Below are positions 17,100 through 26,749 of a stretch of 64,000 nt of DNA, one piece after another. The stretch comes from Longitalea arenae (GTDB lineage: Bacteria > Bacteroidota > Bacteroidia > Chitinophagales > Chitinophagaceae): positions 124,001 through 188,000 of the forward strand of contig NZ_JAFFJX010000006.1 in assembly GCF_016924755.1 (NCBI RefSeq), read 5' to 3'. The notes under the pieces are model-generated. The model saw nothing but the letters and a program-made list of their open reading frames with translations. It did no database searches and was not told where the DNA came from. The stretch's first letter is position 1, and the number at the start of each line of letters is the position of its first letter. The translations under genes and the position numbers were made by a program.

Positions 17100-18467
17100 A
17101 TGGAACCATCCCCCATTGTATTGGACACCGAACAGGCCGTACAGGCAAAACCCCATTTTAATTTCTGGCAGATCTGGAATATGTGTTTCGGCTTCTTTGG
17201 AATACAGTTTGGCTGGTCGTTACAAATGAATAACATGAGCGCCATTTATGAATACCTGGGCGCGTCAGCCGAACAGATCCCCGGCTTATGGCTGGCAGCC
17301 CCCATGACCGGGCTCATTGTTCAACCCATTATCGGTTACCTCAGCGATCGCACCTGGCATCCTACCTGGGGTAGAAGAAGACCCTATTTTTTGATCGGCG
17401 CCATTTTAAGTTCCATCGCCCTCTTTATCATGCCCAACTCCTCGGCCGTTTGGATGGCTGCCGGCACCCTGTGGATCCTGGACTCATGCATCAATGTTAG
17501 TATGGAACCGTTTCGGGCCTTCGTTGCCGATAACCTCAATGAAAGGCAGCGGCCCTTTGGTTATGCCATGCAAAGTATGTTTATAGGCGCAGCCGCTTTC
17601 ATTGCCGGATTCTTACCCGGCTTGCTGGTAAACTGGTTTGGTGTGTCGAGGGAAAAAGCAGCCGGTGGCATTCCCCAAAATATCATGTGGTCCTTTTACA
17701 TAGGGGGCATTATGTTCCTCGTGGCGGTATTATACACCGTGCTGCGCAGTAAGGAATATCCGCCTGCCGATCCCAACTGGCGCCAACAACTGAATGCCGA
17801 ACATGGCAGCGGCTTCAGCGGCGCTGTAAAAGAGATCACGGCATCGGTAATGCATATGCCCGCCCAAATGAAAAAGCTGGCGCTGGTACAGTTCCTTACA
17901 TGGCCGGGCCTTTTCCTCATGTGGTTTTACTACACAACCGGTGTGGCGCGCGATATCTTCCAAGGCGATCCGGAGACCTCCAACGAAATATATACGCGCG
18001 GTATCGAGCATGCCAATGCCACTTCCTCGGTGCTCAACCTGGTGACCTTTTTGTTTTCGCTGACCCTTTCCTTCTGGGTGGCTAAACTGGGCAAAAAAAT
18101 GACCCATACTTTTTGCCTCATCATTGGCGGTATCGGCTTAACCACCGTCAAATATATCAGTGACCCGGGAATGCTATATATATCTATGAGTATGGTTGGT
18201 ATTGCCTGGGCCTCTATTTTGTCGATGCCATATTCCATGCTGGCCGGCCACTTGCCCGCGAACAAGATCGGCATCTACATGGGCATCTTTAATTTCTTTA
18301 TCGTGCTGCCAGAGATCATTGCCTCCCTCTTCTTTGGCAAGATCATGCAATCGTTCTTACATAATGACCGCTTATTGGCCGTGCAGATCGGTGGCGGCTT
18401 ACTGATCATAGCAGGAATTATTTGCGCATTCATTGTAAAAGAAAAAACACATGAAGACTTGCTGTAA
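17100..18467 (+). CDS. SLC45-like sugar:H+ symporter (MFS)
   Basis: Inner-membrane disaccharide or maltose/sucrose transporter with about 12 membrane segments. The loop after helix 2-3 contains GYLSDRTWHPTWGRRRPYF, the RxGRRRP signature of the SUC/SLC45 branch. I start at the ATG at 17100 (MEPSPIVLD, 455 residues) because the 15 residues from the ATG at 17055 derive partly from a repeat array and are not family-like. The last 17 bp overlap the GH13 amylase gene, so both are co-translated; together they point to uptake or release of malto-oligosaccharides. No clear promoter is seen upstream. Confidence 0.88.
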   Translation: MEPSPIVLDTEQAVQAKPHFNFWQIWNMCFGFFGIQFGWSLQMNNMSAIYEYLGASAEQIPGLWLAAPMTGLIVQPIIGYLSDRTWHPTWGRRRPYFLIGAILSSIALFIMPNSSAVWMAAGTLWILDSCINVSMEPFRAFVADNLNERQRPFGYAMQSMFIGAAAFIAGFLPGLLVNWFGVSREKAAGGIPQNIMWSFYIGGIMFLVAVLYTVLRSKEYPPADPNWRQQLNAEHGSGFSGAVKEITASVMHMPAQMKKLALVQFLTWPGLFLMWFYYTTGVARDIFQGDPETSNEIYTRGIEHANATSSVLNLVTFLFSLTLSFWVAKLGKKMTHTFCLIIGGIGLTTVKYISDPGMLYISMSMVGIAWASILSMPYSMLAGHLPANKIGIYMGIFNFFIVLPEIIASLFFGKIMQSFLHNDRLLAVQIGGGLLIIAGIICAFIVKEKTHEDLL

Positions 18468-20322
18468 GCAACAACTGCTTTGGTTTATCTCTTTTTTATG
18501 GGTAGTACATGTCTCGGCACAGGATAGCCTGCAGGTATACCCATCGCATTGGTGGGTGGGCATGAAACAGACCAAATTGCAATTGCTGGTGCGGGCGCCT
18601 GATATCCGGTCGGCCCGGCAGGTAACGCTCAAGCCCTATGCAGGTGTTAAACTCACCAGCATACATACCTACAAAAATCCCAATTACCTGAGCATTTACC
18701 TTGAGATCAGCAGAACAGCCGCGCCCGGTAAATTAATATTCAATTTTAATAACGGTGCTACCCGGGTGACGCAAATGCCGTATACCTTGAAGCCGCGCAG
18801 CACCCAGAATGGAAAGACCCGCATTCAGGGCATTACTTCTGAAGACTTTATTTACCTTATAATGCCCGACCGCTTCAGCAATGGCGATGCAAACAATGAC
18901 CGCATTACAGGATTGCGCGATCAAAGCCTTGACCGGTCAGATTATTTTAAACGCCATGGCGGCGATCTGAAAGGCATTCAGAACCACCTCGGCTACCTGC
19001 AGCAATTAGGGGTGACCGCTATCTGGTTGAACCCCGTGTTGCTCAACGATATGCCCGACCGCACCGAACACGGTTATGCATTCACCGATCATTATACCAT
19101 CGACCCAAGGTTGGGCGGCGCCAAAGCCTACCATGAATTGATCGACAGTATACACAAACGCGGCATGAAGATCATCCAGGACGCCGTGTATAACCATATA
19201 GGCATTGAACATTTTTTATACCGCGATATGCCCGACAGCAGCTGGTTTCACTGGTGGCCCGCCTACACCAATACCACGTACAAAGACCAGGTGCTGATGG
19301 ACCCTTATGCCGCACTTATTGATAAAAAGAGAATGAGCGATGGCTGGTTTACCCAGGTGATGCCCGATCTGAACCAGGGCAATCCATACGCAGCCAGTTT
19401 TCTCATTCAACATGCTATCTGGTGCACCGAAGAATTCGGCCTCGATGGCTGGCGAATCGATACCTATGCCTATAATGACCTTGATTTCATGAACCGTTGC
19501 AACAAAGCTTTGCTGGACGAATATCCGCAACTGCATCTGTTTGGCGAAACCTGGGTGCATGGCATTCCCAACCAAAGTTTCTTTGTCCGTAACCGGTACA
19601 ATATGCCGTATAAAAGCAATCTGCCCGGGGTAACCGATTTTCAACTCAATCTGTATGGCATTGTGCCGGCCCTGACCCAGGGCTTTGGCTGGACGGAAGG
19701 GGTGAACCGGCTGTACTTAACCGCCACCAATGATTTTGTTTATACCGATGCCATGAAGAACGTGTTGTTTTTAGACAACCACGACCTGAGCCGTTTCTTC
19801 AGCATAGTAGGGGAGGACATTGCCAAACTAAAAATGGGATTGGCCTGGTTGCTTACTTTTCGTGGTATTCCGCAATTGTATTATGGAACAGAAATTCTCA
19901 TGAAGAATTTTGCCAATCCCGATGGCCTCGTACGGCTTGATTTTCCTGGTGGCTGGCCGGGCGATGCGTCCAACAAATTTGAGCCAGGCGGCAGAACAGA
20001 CGCAGAAAACGACGTTCACCACTATGTAAGAACACTCGCTAATTTTCGCAAAAATTCCAGCGCCCTTAAAACCGGCAAATTGATGCAGTATGTGCCCGAA
20101 GATGGGGTGTATGTATATTTCAGGTATGATACCCAGCAAACGATCATGTGTATTATGAATGCCGCTGATCAGGAAAAGGAACTTGATATGCGCCGGTTTG
20201 AAGAAAGAACGAAGCCATTTACCAAAGCACGCAGCGTAATCGACAGTACCCAAAAGGATATCACGAACAAGCTGAAAGTGCCGGGCAAAACGCTGTGGGT
20301 GGCGGAGCTGAAGCCGCGGTAA
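18451..20322 (+). CDS. GH13 alpha-amylase family enzyme (neopullulanase/cyclomaltodextrinase-like, SusA-like)
   Basis: Exported glycoside hydrolase acting on alpha-glucans. A signal peptide (LLWFISFLWVVHVSAQ) is followed by an N-terminal beta-sandwich (about residues 25-120) typical of neopullulanase-like GH13. The TIM barrel has all catalytic residues: nucleophile D337 in DGWRID, acid/base E366 in LFGETW, and D445 in FLDNHD. Region VYNHIGIEHF is the conserved second block. Length (623) fits SusA-like periplasmic enzymes. The start lies inside the upstream permease gene (17-bp overlap). No SusC/D pair is next to it, so it probably serves internal or periplasmic maltodextrins. Confidence 0.93.
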   Translation: MKTCCKQQLLWFISFLWVVHVSAQDSLQVYPSHWWVGMKQTKLQLLVRAPDIRSARQVTLKPYAGVKLTSIHTYKNPNYLSIYLEISRTAAPGKLIFNFNNGATRVTQMPYTLKPRSTQNGKTRIQGITSEDFIYLIMPDRFSNGDANNDRITGLRDQSLDRSDYFKRHGGDLKGIQNHLGYLQQLGVTAIWLNPVLLNDMPDRTEHGYAFTDHYTIDPRLGGAKAYHELIDSIHKRGMKIIQDAVYNHIGIEHFLYRDMPDSSWFHWWPAYTNTTYKDQVLMDPYAALIDKKRMSDGWFTQVMPDLNQGNPYAASFLIQHAIWCTEEFGLDGWRIDTYAYNDLDFMNRCNKALLDEYPQLHLFGETWVHGIPNQSFFVRNRYNMPYKSNLPGVTDFQLNLYGIVPALTQGFGWTEGVNRLYLTATNDFVYTDAMKNVLFLDNHDLSRFFSIVGEDIAKLKMGLAWLLTFRGIPQLYYGTEILMKNFANPDGLVRLDFPGGWPGDASNKFEPGGRTDAENDVHHYVRTLANFRKNSSALKTGKLMQYVPEDGVYVYFRYDTQQTIMCIMNAADQEKELDMRRFEERTKPFTKARSVIDSTQKDITNKLKVPGKTLWVAELKPR

Positions 20323-20586
20323 AGGCAAATAAGCGACTAATTAAAACGGCCGCAGCGCTCTGGAATACTCTGAAAACGAGTACCTGCAATTTATTTAGTT
20401 AATGTTGCTTGCTGCTTTTTCATTCTTCCCTAGTGCTTTTTGCAGATCCTATTGCACTTTTTTCAATTTCCTTGTTTAATTAACAGGATGCTATTAAACA
20501 TTGGTCAGGTTTAGTAATTATTTTTCATTTTCTCTTGATCAATGGTCAAATGCAGCAGCTTATTTGCCGGTTTCTATATGCAATTA

Positions 20587-21060
20587 CGCAAAGTAGCGCG
20601 TACTTCAACAAACTGACGGCTTACTTAAGGCAAAGTGCGCCGCTATTCAACAAAAGAGCGGCGTACATTAAAAAAAGTTGCTCATCATTCGTCAATGGAT
20701 ATACCGGATCATAAAAAACGGTAATACCATTCTACTAAAGAACAGTATGATCCGAATATAGTATTGTTTCATTGAACCAATGGAGCAGCCAAAATAAAAA
20801 AAGTCAAATGGAATGCTGCCATAAAAGCCGAACATTAATATAGGAATACTCATTCTTACAAATTGAACAGCGAAGATCAAAAGAGTAAAACTGAATGCTT
20901 CCAGCCAAACCCGAACCCGGTAAACGGAATGTCTAATTTTACAAATTGAGCATGAAAAGTAAGAAAAGTAAGATGAAATGCTAAAAACAAGCAACCAAAC
21001 TTCAACAAACTAATGTATAATTTAAAAAAAGTAGCGTACCATACGCTAAATTCATTCAGG
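20587..21060. repeat. Strongly diverged tandem array, period about 41-42 bp (higher order about 82)
   Basis: Two clear units begin CGCAAAGTAGCGCG (20587) and GGCAAAGTGCGCCG (20629) and share TTCAACAAA and CGGC-TAC. Further right, three diverged copies share the GAATGCT or AAATGCT mark at 20811, 20893 and 20976 (82 and 83 bp apart), and the last two also share TTACAAATTGA. Minus-strand frames here look like small hydrophobic proteins only because the DNA is repetitive and A-rich. The array fills most of the 808-bp gap before the rhamnosidase gene; 20323-20586 shows no other feature. Confidence 0.55.
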
Positions 21061-21130
21061 AACGACTCCAAGCCGGTGTAACCCGACAGTATAGGATGGC
21101 ATGCACAGCTAATTCCATTAAATTAGCCGG

Positions 21131-23893
21131 ATGTTGAAGCATACGATACTTGCCTGCTGTGTGATCGCACTGGCATCACCTCTTTCAGCACAAACAAAAT
21201 GGCCTGTTATTAACCAGCAAACCAAACCCTGGACACGATGGTGGTGGATGGGCAGCGCTGTTGACGAAAAAAGCATCAGCTCCTCTTTACAGCAAATGAA
21301 CGAAACAGGTTTTGGCGGCGTAGAGATCGTTCCCATTTATGGCGCCAAAGGATACGAAGACCGCTATATAAAATATTTATCGCCGCAATGGATGAAAATG
21401 CTCGACCACACCGTTCAGCGATCAAATGCCCTGAACATGGGGGTGTATATCTCTGTAGGGTCAGGCTGGCCGATTGGCGGCAGCCACGTTACCATAGAAG
21501 ACGCAGCATCCAAATTATTTGTGCAGCAATACGACTGGAAAGCCAATACACCTTTTGCGGAAAAGATCAGTATAAAAGACCCGAAGCAGCAGGGCTTTGC
21601 CAAACTGAGCGCCCTCGTGGGATTCAATAAAAATGGCCAGGCCATTCACTTAACCGATAAAGTAGATGCCAATGGCAATTTACAATTCAATACCACCGGC
21701 GATCTGAAACTCTATGCATTGTTCACGGGTAAAACCAGGCAGGCGGTAAAAAGAGCCGCGCCGGGCGGGGAAGGTTATACCATCGACCATTTTTCTACAG
21801 AAGCAACCGCGAATTATTTCAGGATCTTCGATACCGCCTTCGGCAACTCATCACATGGGGTTAAAGCATTTTTTAACGACAGCTATGAAGTGTATAACGC
21901 CGATTGGACGCCCGGCTTCTTTAATGAGTTTTTAAAACGCCGCGGTTATGATCTGCGGGATCATCTAAACCAGTTCCTGGCTGGCGATTCAACGAATGAT
22001 GCCACTGCCAGACTAAAATCAGATTACCGGGAAACACTGGCCGATCTCATGCGGGAGAATTTTTCAAACGTGTTTACACAATGGACCAATAAACGCAATA
22101 CCCTTTCCGTAAACCAGGCGCATGGTTCGCCCGGCAACCTGCTCGACCTCTATGGCGCCTTTGATATTCCCGAGACAGAAACCTTTGGCAGCAGCTACTT
22201 TCCGATTCGTGGTTTAAGAAGGGACAGCGGCGATATTCGCAATGTAGATCCGGATCCTAATATGTTGAAGTTTGCTTCTTCAGCTGCCCATGCCTATGGC
22301 AAACCCCTGACGAGCTGTGAAACCTTTACCTGGCTCACCGAACATTTTAAAACCTCCTGGAGCCAGTGTAAACCAGAAGTAGACCAGGTTTTTCTATCGG
22401 GTATCAATCATGTATTTTATCATGGAACTACATACACGCCGGATGATGTAAAATGGCCAGGCTGGTTATTCTATGCATCCGTGAATTTTGTGCCTTATAA
22501 CAGTTTATGGCCACATATAAAAGGATTGAATGATTATATAGCCCGTTGTCAGGCTGTATTACAGTCGGGCGAACCCGATAATGAGATCCTGATCTACTGG
22601 CCGGTATACGATGCCTGGCACGATGCAAAGGGCATGGATATGCCCCTGAAAGTGCATGATGTAGATCACTGGCTGCATCCTACCAATTTTTACAAACATG
22701 TGGTGCATTTGCAAAACGCCGGTTATTCCCTGGATTTTGCTTCCGACAACATGCTGGGCCAGGCAAAGGCTCAAAATGGCATGCTCAGGGTGGTGAACAA
22801 AGGCGCCAAACACAAAGTATTACTTATTCCTGCCTGCGAAAAAATGCCGGTAGCAACTTTCCGGAATATACTGCGGCTGGCCGGGGAAGGCGCTTCCGTT
22901 ATCGTAGAAGCATTTCCCAAAGATATTCCCGGATTCCATGAAGTAGAAAAAGGCAGACAGGAGCTGAAAGCGTTGATAACCGGCTTGAAAATGTCGGAAA
23001 CCAAACCACAGCCACAGATAGTTACTGTTGGAAAAGGCAAATTGATCGTAGGGGACGTTACCAGCGCTTTACACTATCTGCAAATTTCCCCCGAACCAAT
23101 GGCCGCCAGCGATTTAAAATTTATCCGCAGGCAATCAGCAGAAGGTAAGTTTTATTTCATCGTGAATAATACCGCAAATGATCTGGATGAAACCCTAACC
23201 TTACAGGCGCCAGCCAGAACGGTGTTGCGCATGGATCCCCTGAACGGGGACATCAATCGGCTTTCCCATACGCCAAAAGCGAATACAACTGCTCTCAGGC
23301 TTCAGTTAAAATCAGGACAATCGATCATCATAAATTTGAGCAACAAAATAGAATCAGCGCCTTTGTATAAATATGAAAGACCAGCAGGGGAAGTCATCGA
23401 TCTCGAAAAGAACAGCTGGACACTTGATTTTAAAGAAGGCGGCCCGAAATTACCTGCACCCAAAGAACTGAGCAACATTCAACCCTGGACAGATCTCACC
23501 AGCGATTCAAGCACCCAGGCGTTTTCCGGCACCGGTGTATACACCACCACTTTTACCATTAAAAAGAAAGCAGCTGATTATTTACTGCAATTAGATAAAC
23601 TGTACGAATCAGCCAGGGTGATCATCAACGGCAAGGACGCCGGACTGATCTGGAGCCTGCCCTATGAAATGCGCGTCGGCAACTATCTGAAAGAAGGCAG
23701 CAACACGCTACGTATAGAAGTAAGTAATCTCATGGCCAACCGCATCCGCGATATGGATCGCAAAGGGGAGGTGTGGCGCAATTATCATGAAATAAACTTT
23801 GTTAATATCAATTATAAGAACTTCGATGCCAGCCATTGGAAAGTGCAACCGGCCGGGCTGGGCGGAGCCGTTAAATTAATTGCCTTACAATAA
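21131..23893 (+). CDS. GH106-like alpha-L-rhamnosidase
   Basis: Large exported glycoside hydrolase (920 residues) probably cleaving alpha-L-rhamnosides from plant pectic or flavonoid glycans. The signal peptide ILACCVIALASPLSAQ is followed by the GH106 opening WTRWWWMGSAVDEKSI, then FGGVEIVPIYG and GVYISVGSGWPIGGSHV. The catalytic barrel extends to about residue 560, and the C-terminal third holds a jelly-roll/GH2-type sugar-binding fold (FSGTGVYTTTFTIKK, ESARVIINGKDAGLIW). The gene is isolated; its start follows a diverged repeat array, with no clear promoter. Confidence 0.88.
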   Translation: MLKHTILACCVIALASPLSAQTKWPVINQQTKPWTRWWWMGSAVDEKSISSSLQQMNETGFGGVEIVPIYGAKGYEDRYIKYLSPQWMKMLDHTVQRSNALNMGVYISVGSGWPIGGSHVTIEDAASKLFVQQYDWKANTPFAEKISIKDPKQQGFAKLSALVGFNKNGQAIHLTDKVDANGNLQFNTTGDLKLYALFTGKTRQAVKRAAPGGEGYTIDHFSTEATANYFRIFDTAFGNSSHGVKAFFNDSYEVYNADWTPGFFNEFLKRRGYDLRDHLNQFLAGDSTNDATARLKSDYRETLADLMRENFSNVFTQWTNKRNTLSVNQAHGSPGNLLDLYGAFDIPETETFGSSYFPIRGLRRDSGDIRNVDPDPNMLKFASSAAHAYGKPLTSCETFTWLTEHFKTSWSQCKPEVDQVFLSGINHVFYHGTTYTPDDVKWPGWLFYASVNFVPYNSLWPHIKGLNDYIARCQAVLQSGEPDNEILIYWPVYDAWHDAKGMDMPLKVHDVDHWLHPTNFYKHVVHLQNAGYSLDFASDNMLGQAKAQNGMLRVVNKGAKHKVLLIPACEKMPVATFRNILRLAGEGASVIVEAFPKDIPGFHEVEKGRQELKALITGLKMSETKPQPQIVTVGKGKLIVGDVTSALHYLQISPEPMAASDLKFIRRQSAEGKFYFIVNNTANDLDETLTLQAPARTVLRMDPLNGDINRLSHTPKANTTALRLQLKSGQSIIINLSNKIESAPLYKYERPAGEVIDLEKNSWTLDFKEGGPKLPAPKELSNIQPWTDLTSDSSTQAFSGTGVYTTTFTIKKKAADYLLQLDKLYESARVIINGKDAGLIWSLPYEMRVGNYLKEGSNTLRIEVSNLMANRIRDMDRKGEVWRNYHEINFVNINYKNFDASHWKVQPAGLGGAVKLIALQ

Positions 23894-23963
23894 GTAAGGA
23901 TCGCCTGTTGATCTTCCGTTCAATTGTTAATAATACGTTAGCGTTATGGCGTATCCTGCAAAA

Positions 23964-23977
23964 GTGATGTAGCTCAC
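23964..23977. promoter_or_regulatory. Crp-like palindrome GTGA-N6-TCAC
   Basis: Sequence GTGATGTAGCTCAC matches the core half-sites of Crp sites and lies 56 bp before the small gene at 24033. A TAAACTTTG sequence between them could be its promoter. Motif evidence only. Confidence 0.3.
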
Positions 23978-24032
23978 GCAATTGCCCCGAATCTCAGTGT
24001 AAACTTTGTGTTCTTTAAAACGTTTATATTGT

Positions 24033-24221
24033 ATGAAAGACATAAACAACTACGTGGAAGTGCTGGTCTTTTCAAAAGAATTGGCAGCACAATTAACCCA
24101 GGCAGAAATAGTAGAAAGGTTCAGGACAATGATACAGCCTGCTATTGATCTGCAGGAAGCAAATGCAAAGAAAATGGCAGGCGGTTCCCTGAGAAATGTT
24201 CCGCCGATTCATTTGTCATAG
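24033..24221 (+). CDS. Small hypothetical protein
   Basis: A 62-residue soluble, acidic-to-neutral protein (MKDINNYVEVLVFSKELAAQ at the start) with two predicted helices, no cysteine and no signal. I do not recognise a family. I chose the ATG at 24033; the longer reading from 24006 adds cysteine-containing residues that look non-native. A Crp-like site and a TAAACTTTG promoter-like sequence lie just upstream, which supports a real gene. It sits alone between the rhamnosidase and the flavin oxidase. Confidence 0.5.
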   Translation: MKDINNYVEVLVFSKELAAQLTQAEIVERFRTMIQPAIDLQEANAKKMAGGSLRNVPPIHLS

Positions 24222-24331
24222 AAGAAGCAGTGCTTTGCTTGAGGTAGAAATATTTGGCTCCTACAATGATCCCGGTTGCGAGCGTTGCATAAACCTGTCC
24301 ATAGTGATATGATTTTCTATAAATTTATCAC

Positions 24332-25813
24332 ATGGAAAAGATCACACCCGACGACATACGTTATCCCGACCTCGCGGAAAAAAGATTCAATAAACGCTAT
24401 GCAGGAAACCCTGAGTATATCTTTCTCCCTCAATCTACGAATGAAGTTATAGAAGCAGTACAGGATGCGGTTAACACCAAACGGCGGCCAGTTGTACGCA
24501 GTGGCGGCCATTGCCTCGAAGGTTTTGTGGCAGATCCAACCGTACAGGTGCTTATCGATATGTCGCTGATGACCCGGATCTCTTATGATACCGAAAAGTC
24601 AGCCTTTGCCGTAGAAGCCGGCGCTACGGTGGGCGAACTTTACCGGCGTTTGTTCCTGGGTTGGGGTGTGCTGCTCCCCGCCGGTGAATACCCGGGCATA
24701 GGTGTTGGCGGACATATTTTGGGTGGGGCTTTCGGTTTTTTATGCCGCGAATATGGCCTGGCGGCAGATCACCTGTATGGTGTGGAAGTGGTGACCGTTG
24801 ATGCCGCTGGCAAAGCCCATAGCGTTGTGGCTACCAGGGAAACAGATGATCCTAACCGTGCGCTTTGGTGGGCTCATACAGGCGGCGGCGGCGGTAACTT
24901 CGGCATTGTTACACGTTATTGGTTACGGTCTCCCGATGCGTCCGGCGTTGAGCCAACAGCTGCATTACCAAAAGCACCCACATCTGTTACCACCTTCCGC
25001 GTGTCGTGGGACTGGAAGCATATAGATGAAGCATCGTTCACCCACCTCGTGAAAAATTTTGGTGCATGGGCTTTAGAGAACAGTCATCCGGATTCTCCTT
25101 TCTCGCGCTTGTTCAGCCTGATCTTTTTACATCATCGCAACCTCGGCAGCATAGAGATCAAAGGACTTGCTACCGGACCCAATGCCACCCACCTTATAAC
25201 CGAGCACCTGGCCGACATCGCAGGCCCCATTGGTTTACCCTACACCCAACAGATTGAGATAAGCGCCTGGTTACAATTTGCGTTAAATCCCTTTCCTGAA
25301 TTGTTTCAAACAGGGTTCGACAAAGTGCACATGAAAGGAAAGGACGCTTTCTTTCGCCAACCATTTACCGAGAGCCAGATTGCTACTGCCTGGAAATACC
25401 TGACTGCAGACCTGAGCATAGGCGGCATGCTGGCAATGGCAACGTATGGTGGTAAAGTGAATTCCCTGGCGCCTGATGCCACCGCATCTCCGCAACGCGA
25501 TAGTATCCTGGATGTTGCCTGTAATACAGGTTGGCTTGGTCCGCAAGGGGCAGCAGCCAGCCTTGACTGGGTTCGTAATTTTTATAAAGACCTTTTTGCC
25601 GATAGGGGCGGCGTACCCGTTCCGAATGAACAAACCGATGGCTGCATGATCAACCATCCCGATACAGACCTTACTGAGGCTCAATGGAACCAATCAGGCA
25701 TTCCATGGTCTACGTTCTATTACAAAGAGAATTATCCGCGCCTGCAGCAGGTGAAAGCCAAATGGGATCCGTTGAATATCTTTTACCATGCACTATCGAT
25801 AAAAGCTGAATAA
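24332..25813 (+). CDS. Bicovalent FAD-dependent oxidase, berberine-bridge-enzyme-like
   Basis: Flavoprotein of the BBE/VAO family that oxidises carbohydrates or secondary metabolites with O2 as acceptor. The PP-loop region VVRSGGH places the 8-alpha-histidyl attachment at H60, and GGAFGFLCREYGL gives the second, 6-S-cysteinyl, attachment at C138. The C-terminal BBE segment (YKENYPRLQQVKAKWDPLNIF) is present. Length of 493 residues is standard. No signal peptide is visible, so it may act in the cytoplasm, unlike many secreted relatives. Substrate unknown. Confidence 0.93.
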   Translation: MEKITPDDIRYPDLAEKRFNKRYAGNPEYIFLPQSTNEVIEAVQDAVNTKRRPVVRSGGHCLEGFVADPTVQVLIDMSLMTRISYDTEKSAFAVEAGATVGELYRRLFLGWGVLLPAGEYPGIGVGGHILGGAFGFLCREYGLAADHLYGVEVVTVDAAGKAHSVVATRETDDPNRALWWAHTGGGGGNFGIVTRYWLRSPDASGVEPTAALPKAPTSVTTFRVSWDWKHIDEASFTHLVKNFGAWALENSHPDSPFSRLFSLIFLHHRNLGSIEIKGLATGPNATHLITEHLADIAGPIGLPYTQQIEISAWLQFALNPFPELFQTGFDKVHMKGKDAFFRQPFTESQIATAWKYLTADLSIGGMLAMATYGGKVNSLAPDATASPQRDSILDVACNTGWLGPQGAAASLDWVRNFYKDLFADRGGVPVPNEQTDGCMINHPDTDLTEAQWNQSGIPWSTFYYKENYPRLQQVKAKWDPLNIFYHALSIKAE

Positions 25814-25947
25814 TCCTTTTTCAAATATCATTGGCAGTTACAAAGCCCACCATTCCGGCAGGCTTTGGCTTTCATATTAAATCATTTTCGTTTCACCCTT
25901 TGATTTCCCTGGGCCTTTTTATATTTTACACGCCAAACCCTTATAAC

Positions 25948-26646
25948 ATGAAAAACATAATGGCGGTAATTGTACTTGCGCTTACCATTTCCTCCTGCAG
26001 TCCTTCCGGTTATCTTTCCCGTGACGAAGCGGGCGGCCCACCCATTACGGAATCTCTGTTCTCAGACAAATCATCTACCATTTCTGAAGAAAATATTCAA
26101 AAAATACTCGACGGCACCTATAAAATGCCGCAGCAATTGCGGGTAGCCATTCTCAAACTCGAAAGCTCACAAAGAAGATATTATTGGAATTCCTGGGGTG
26201 ATGAGGCCTATTTAAGAAGCCAACAGGCTTTCCTCGATTCTTTTACGGCCAGGTTCAAACAATCGCCGAGAATCGCTAAAATGATGGCCATCCCGGATCT
26301 GCTCGTATCCAAATCTCCTCAATCGCTTACCTCCATACGGGAATCAGCTGTTCGAATGCAGGCCGATATCGTGGTCGCCTACGCTATTAACAGTGATATT
26401 TACACCAAATACCGGAGCTTTAAGAGTCCGAATATAAAAGCCTATGCGACCACGCAGCTGATCATAATGGATGTAAGAACGGGACTGGTCCCTTTTTCAA
26501 CCATTGTTACCCGCGATTTCCTGGCAGCCAAAAAGAAAGAGGAACTGGATGTTACCGAAGCCCGCAACCGGGTACAAACAGAAGCGGTCTTATTAACGAT
26601 CAATGAAATAGGCAATCAGGTAAATAACTATTTGAAAATGGAGTAG
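25948..26646 (+). CDS. Lipoprotein of unknown function
   Basis: Start chosen at ATG 25948, where a lipoprotein signal begins (MKNIMAVIVLALTISSC, cysteine 17 after the lipobox TISS). The 117-bp longer reading from 25831 would bury this signal. The mature 216 residues form a soluble domain resembling CsgG/GNA1162-type assembly proteins in its alternation (LRVAILKLESS, IVVAYAINSDI, YATTQLIIMDVRTG), but I cannot confirm this. A TTG-N19-TATTTTAC pair at about 25901-25930 is a candidate promoter, placing transcription start close to the ATG. Confidence 0.6.
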   Translation: MKNIMAVIVLALTISSCSPSGYLSRDEAGGPPITESLFSDKSSTISEENIQKILDGTYKMPQQLRVAILKLESSQRRYYWNSWGDEAYLRSQQAFLDSFTARFKQSPRIAKMMAIPDLLVSKSPQSLTSIRESAVRMQADIVVAYAINSDIYTKYRSFKSPNIKAYATTQLIIMDVRTGLVPFSTIVTRDFLAAKKKEELDVTEARNRVQTEAVLLTINEIGNQVNNYLKME

Positions 26647-26718
26647 GGGCAGCCGGCGCTTTGTAATGTATAACAAAAAGCCAAAATTGCCTGGTCAGCA
26701 AACACGGGCACAAGTTTT

Positions 26719-26742
26719 TTAGTCTTATTAAAAGACAAAAAC
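26719..26742. repeat. Hairpin before the 26750 gene
   Basis: Imperfect stem (AGTTTTT..GTCTT / AAGAC-AAAAACT, 26712-26744) ends 6 bp before the next ATG. It may be a terminator for the lipoprotein gene or may mask the next start. Confidence 0.3.
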
Positions 26743-26749
26743 TGGCCCC

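Noticed and set aside
20692-21071. Small hydrophobic minus-strand proteins of 64 and 100 residues
   Set aside because: A-rich diverged repeats give F/I/L-rich translations; no conserved frame or start.
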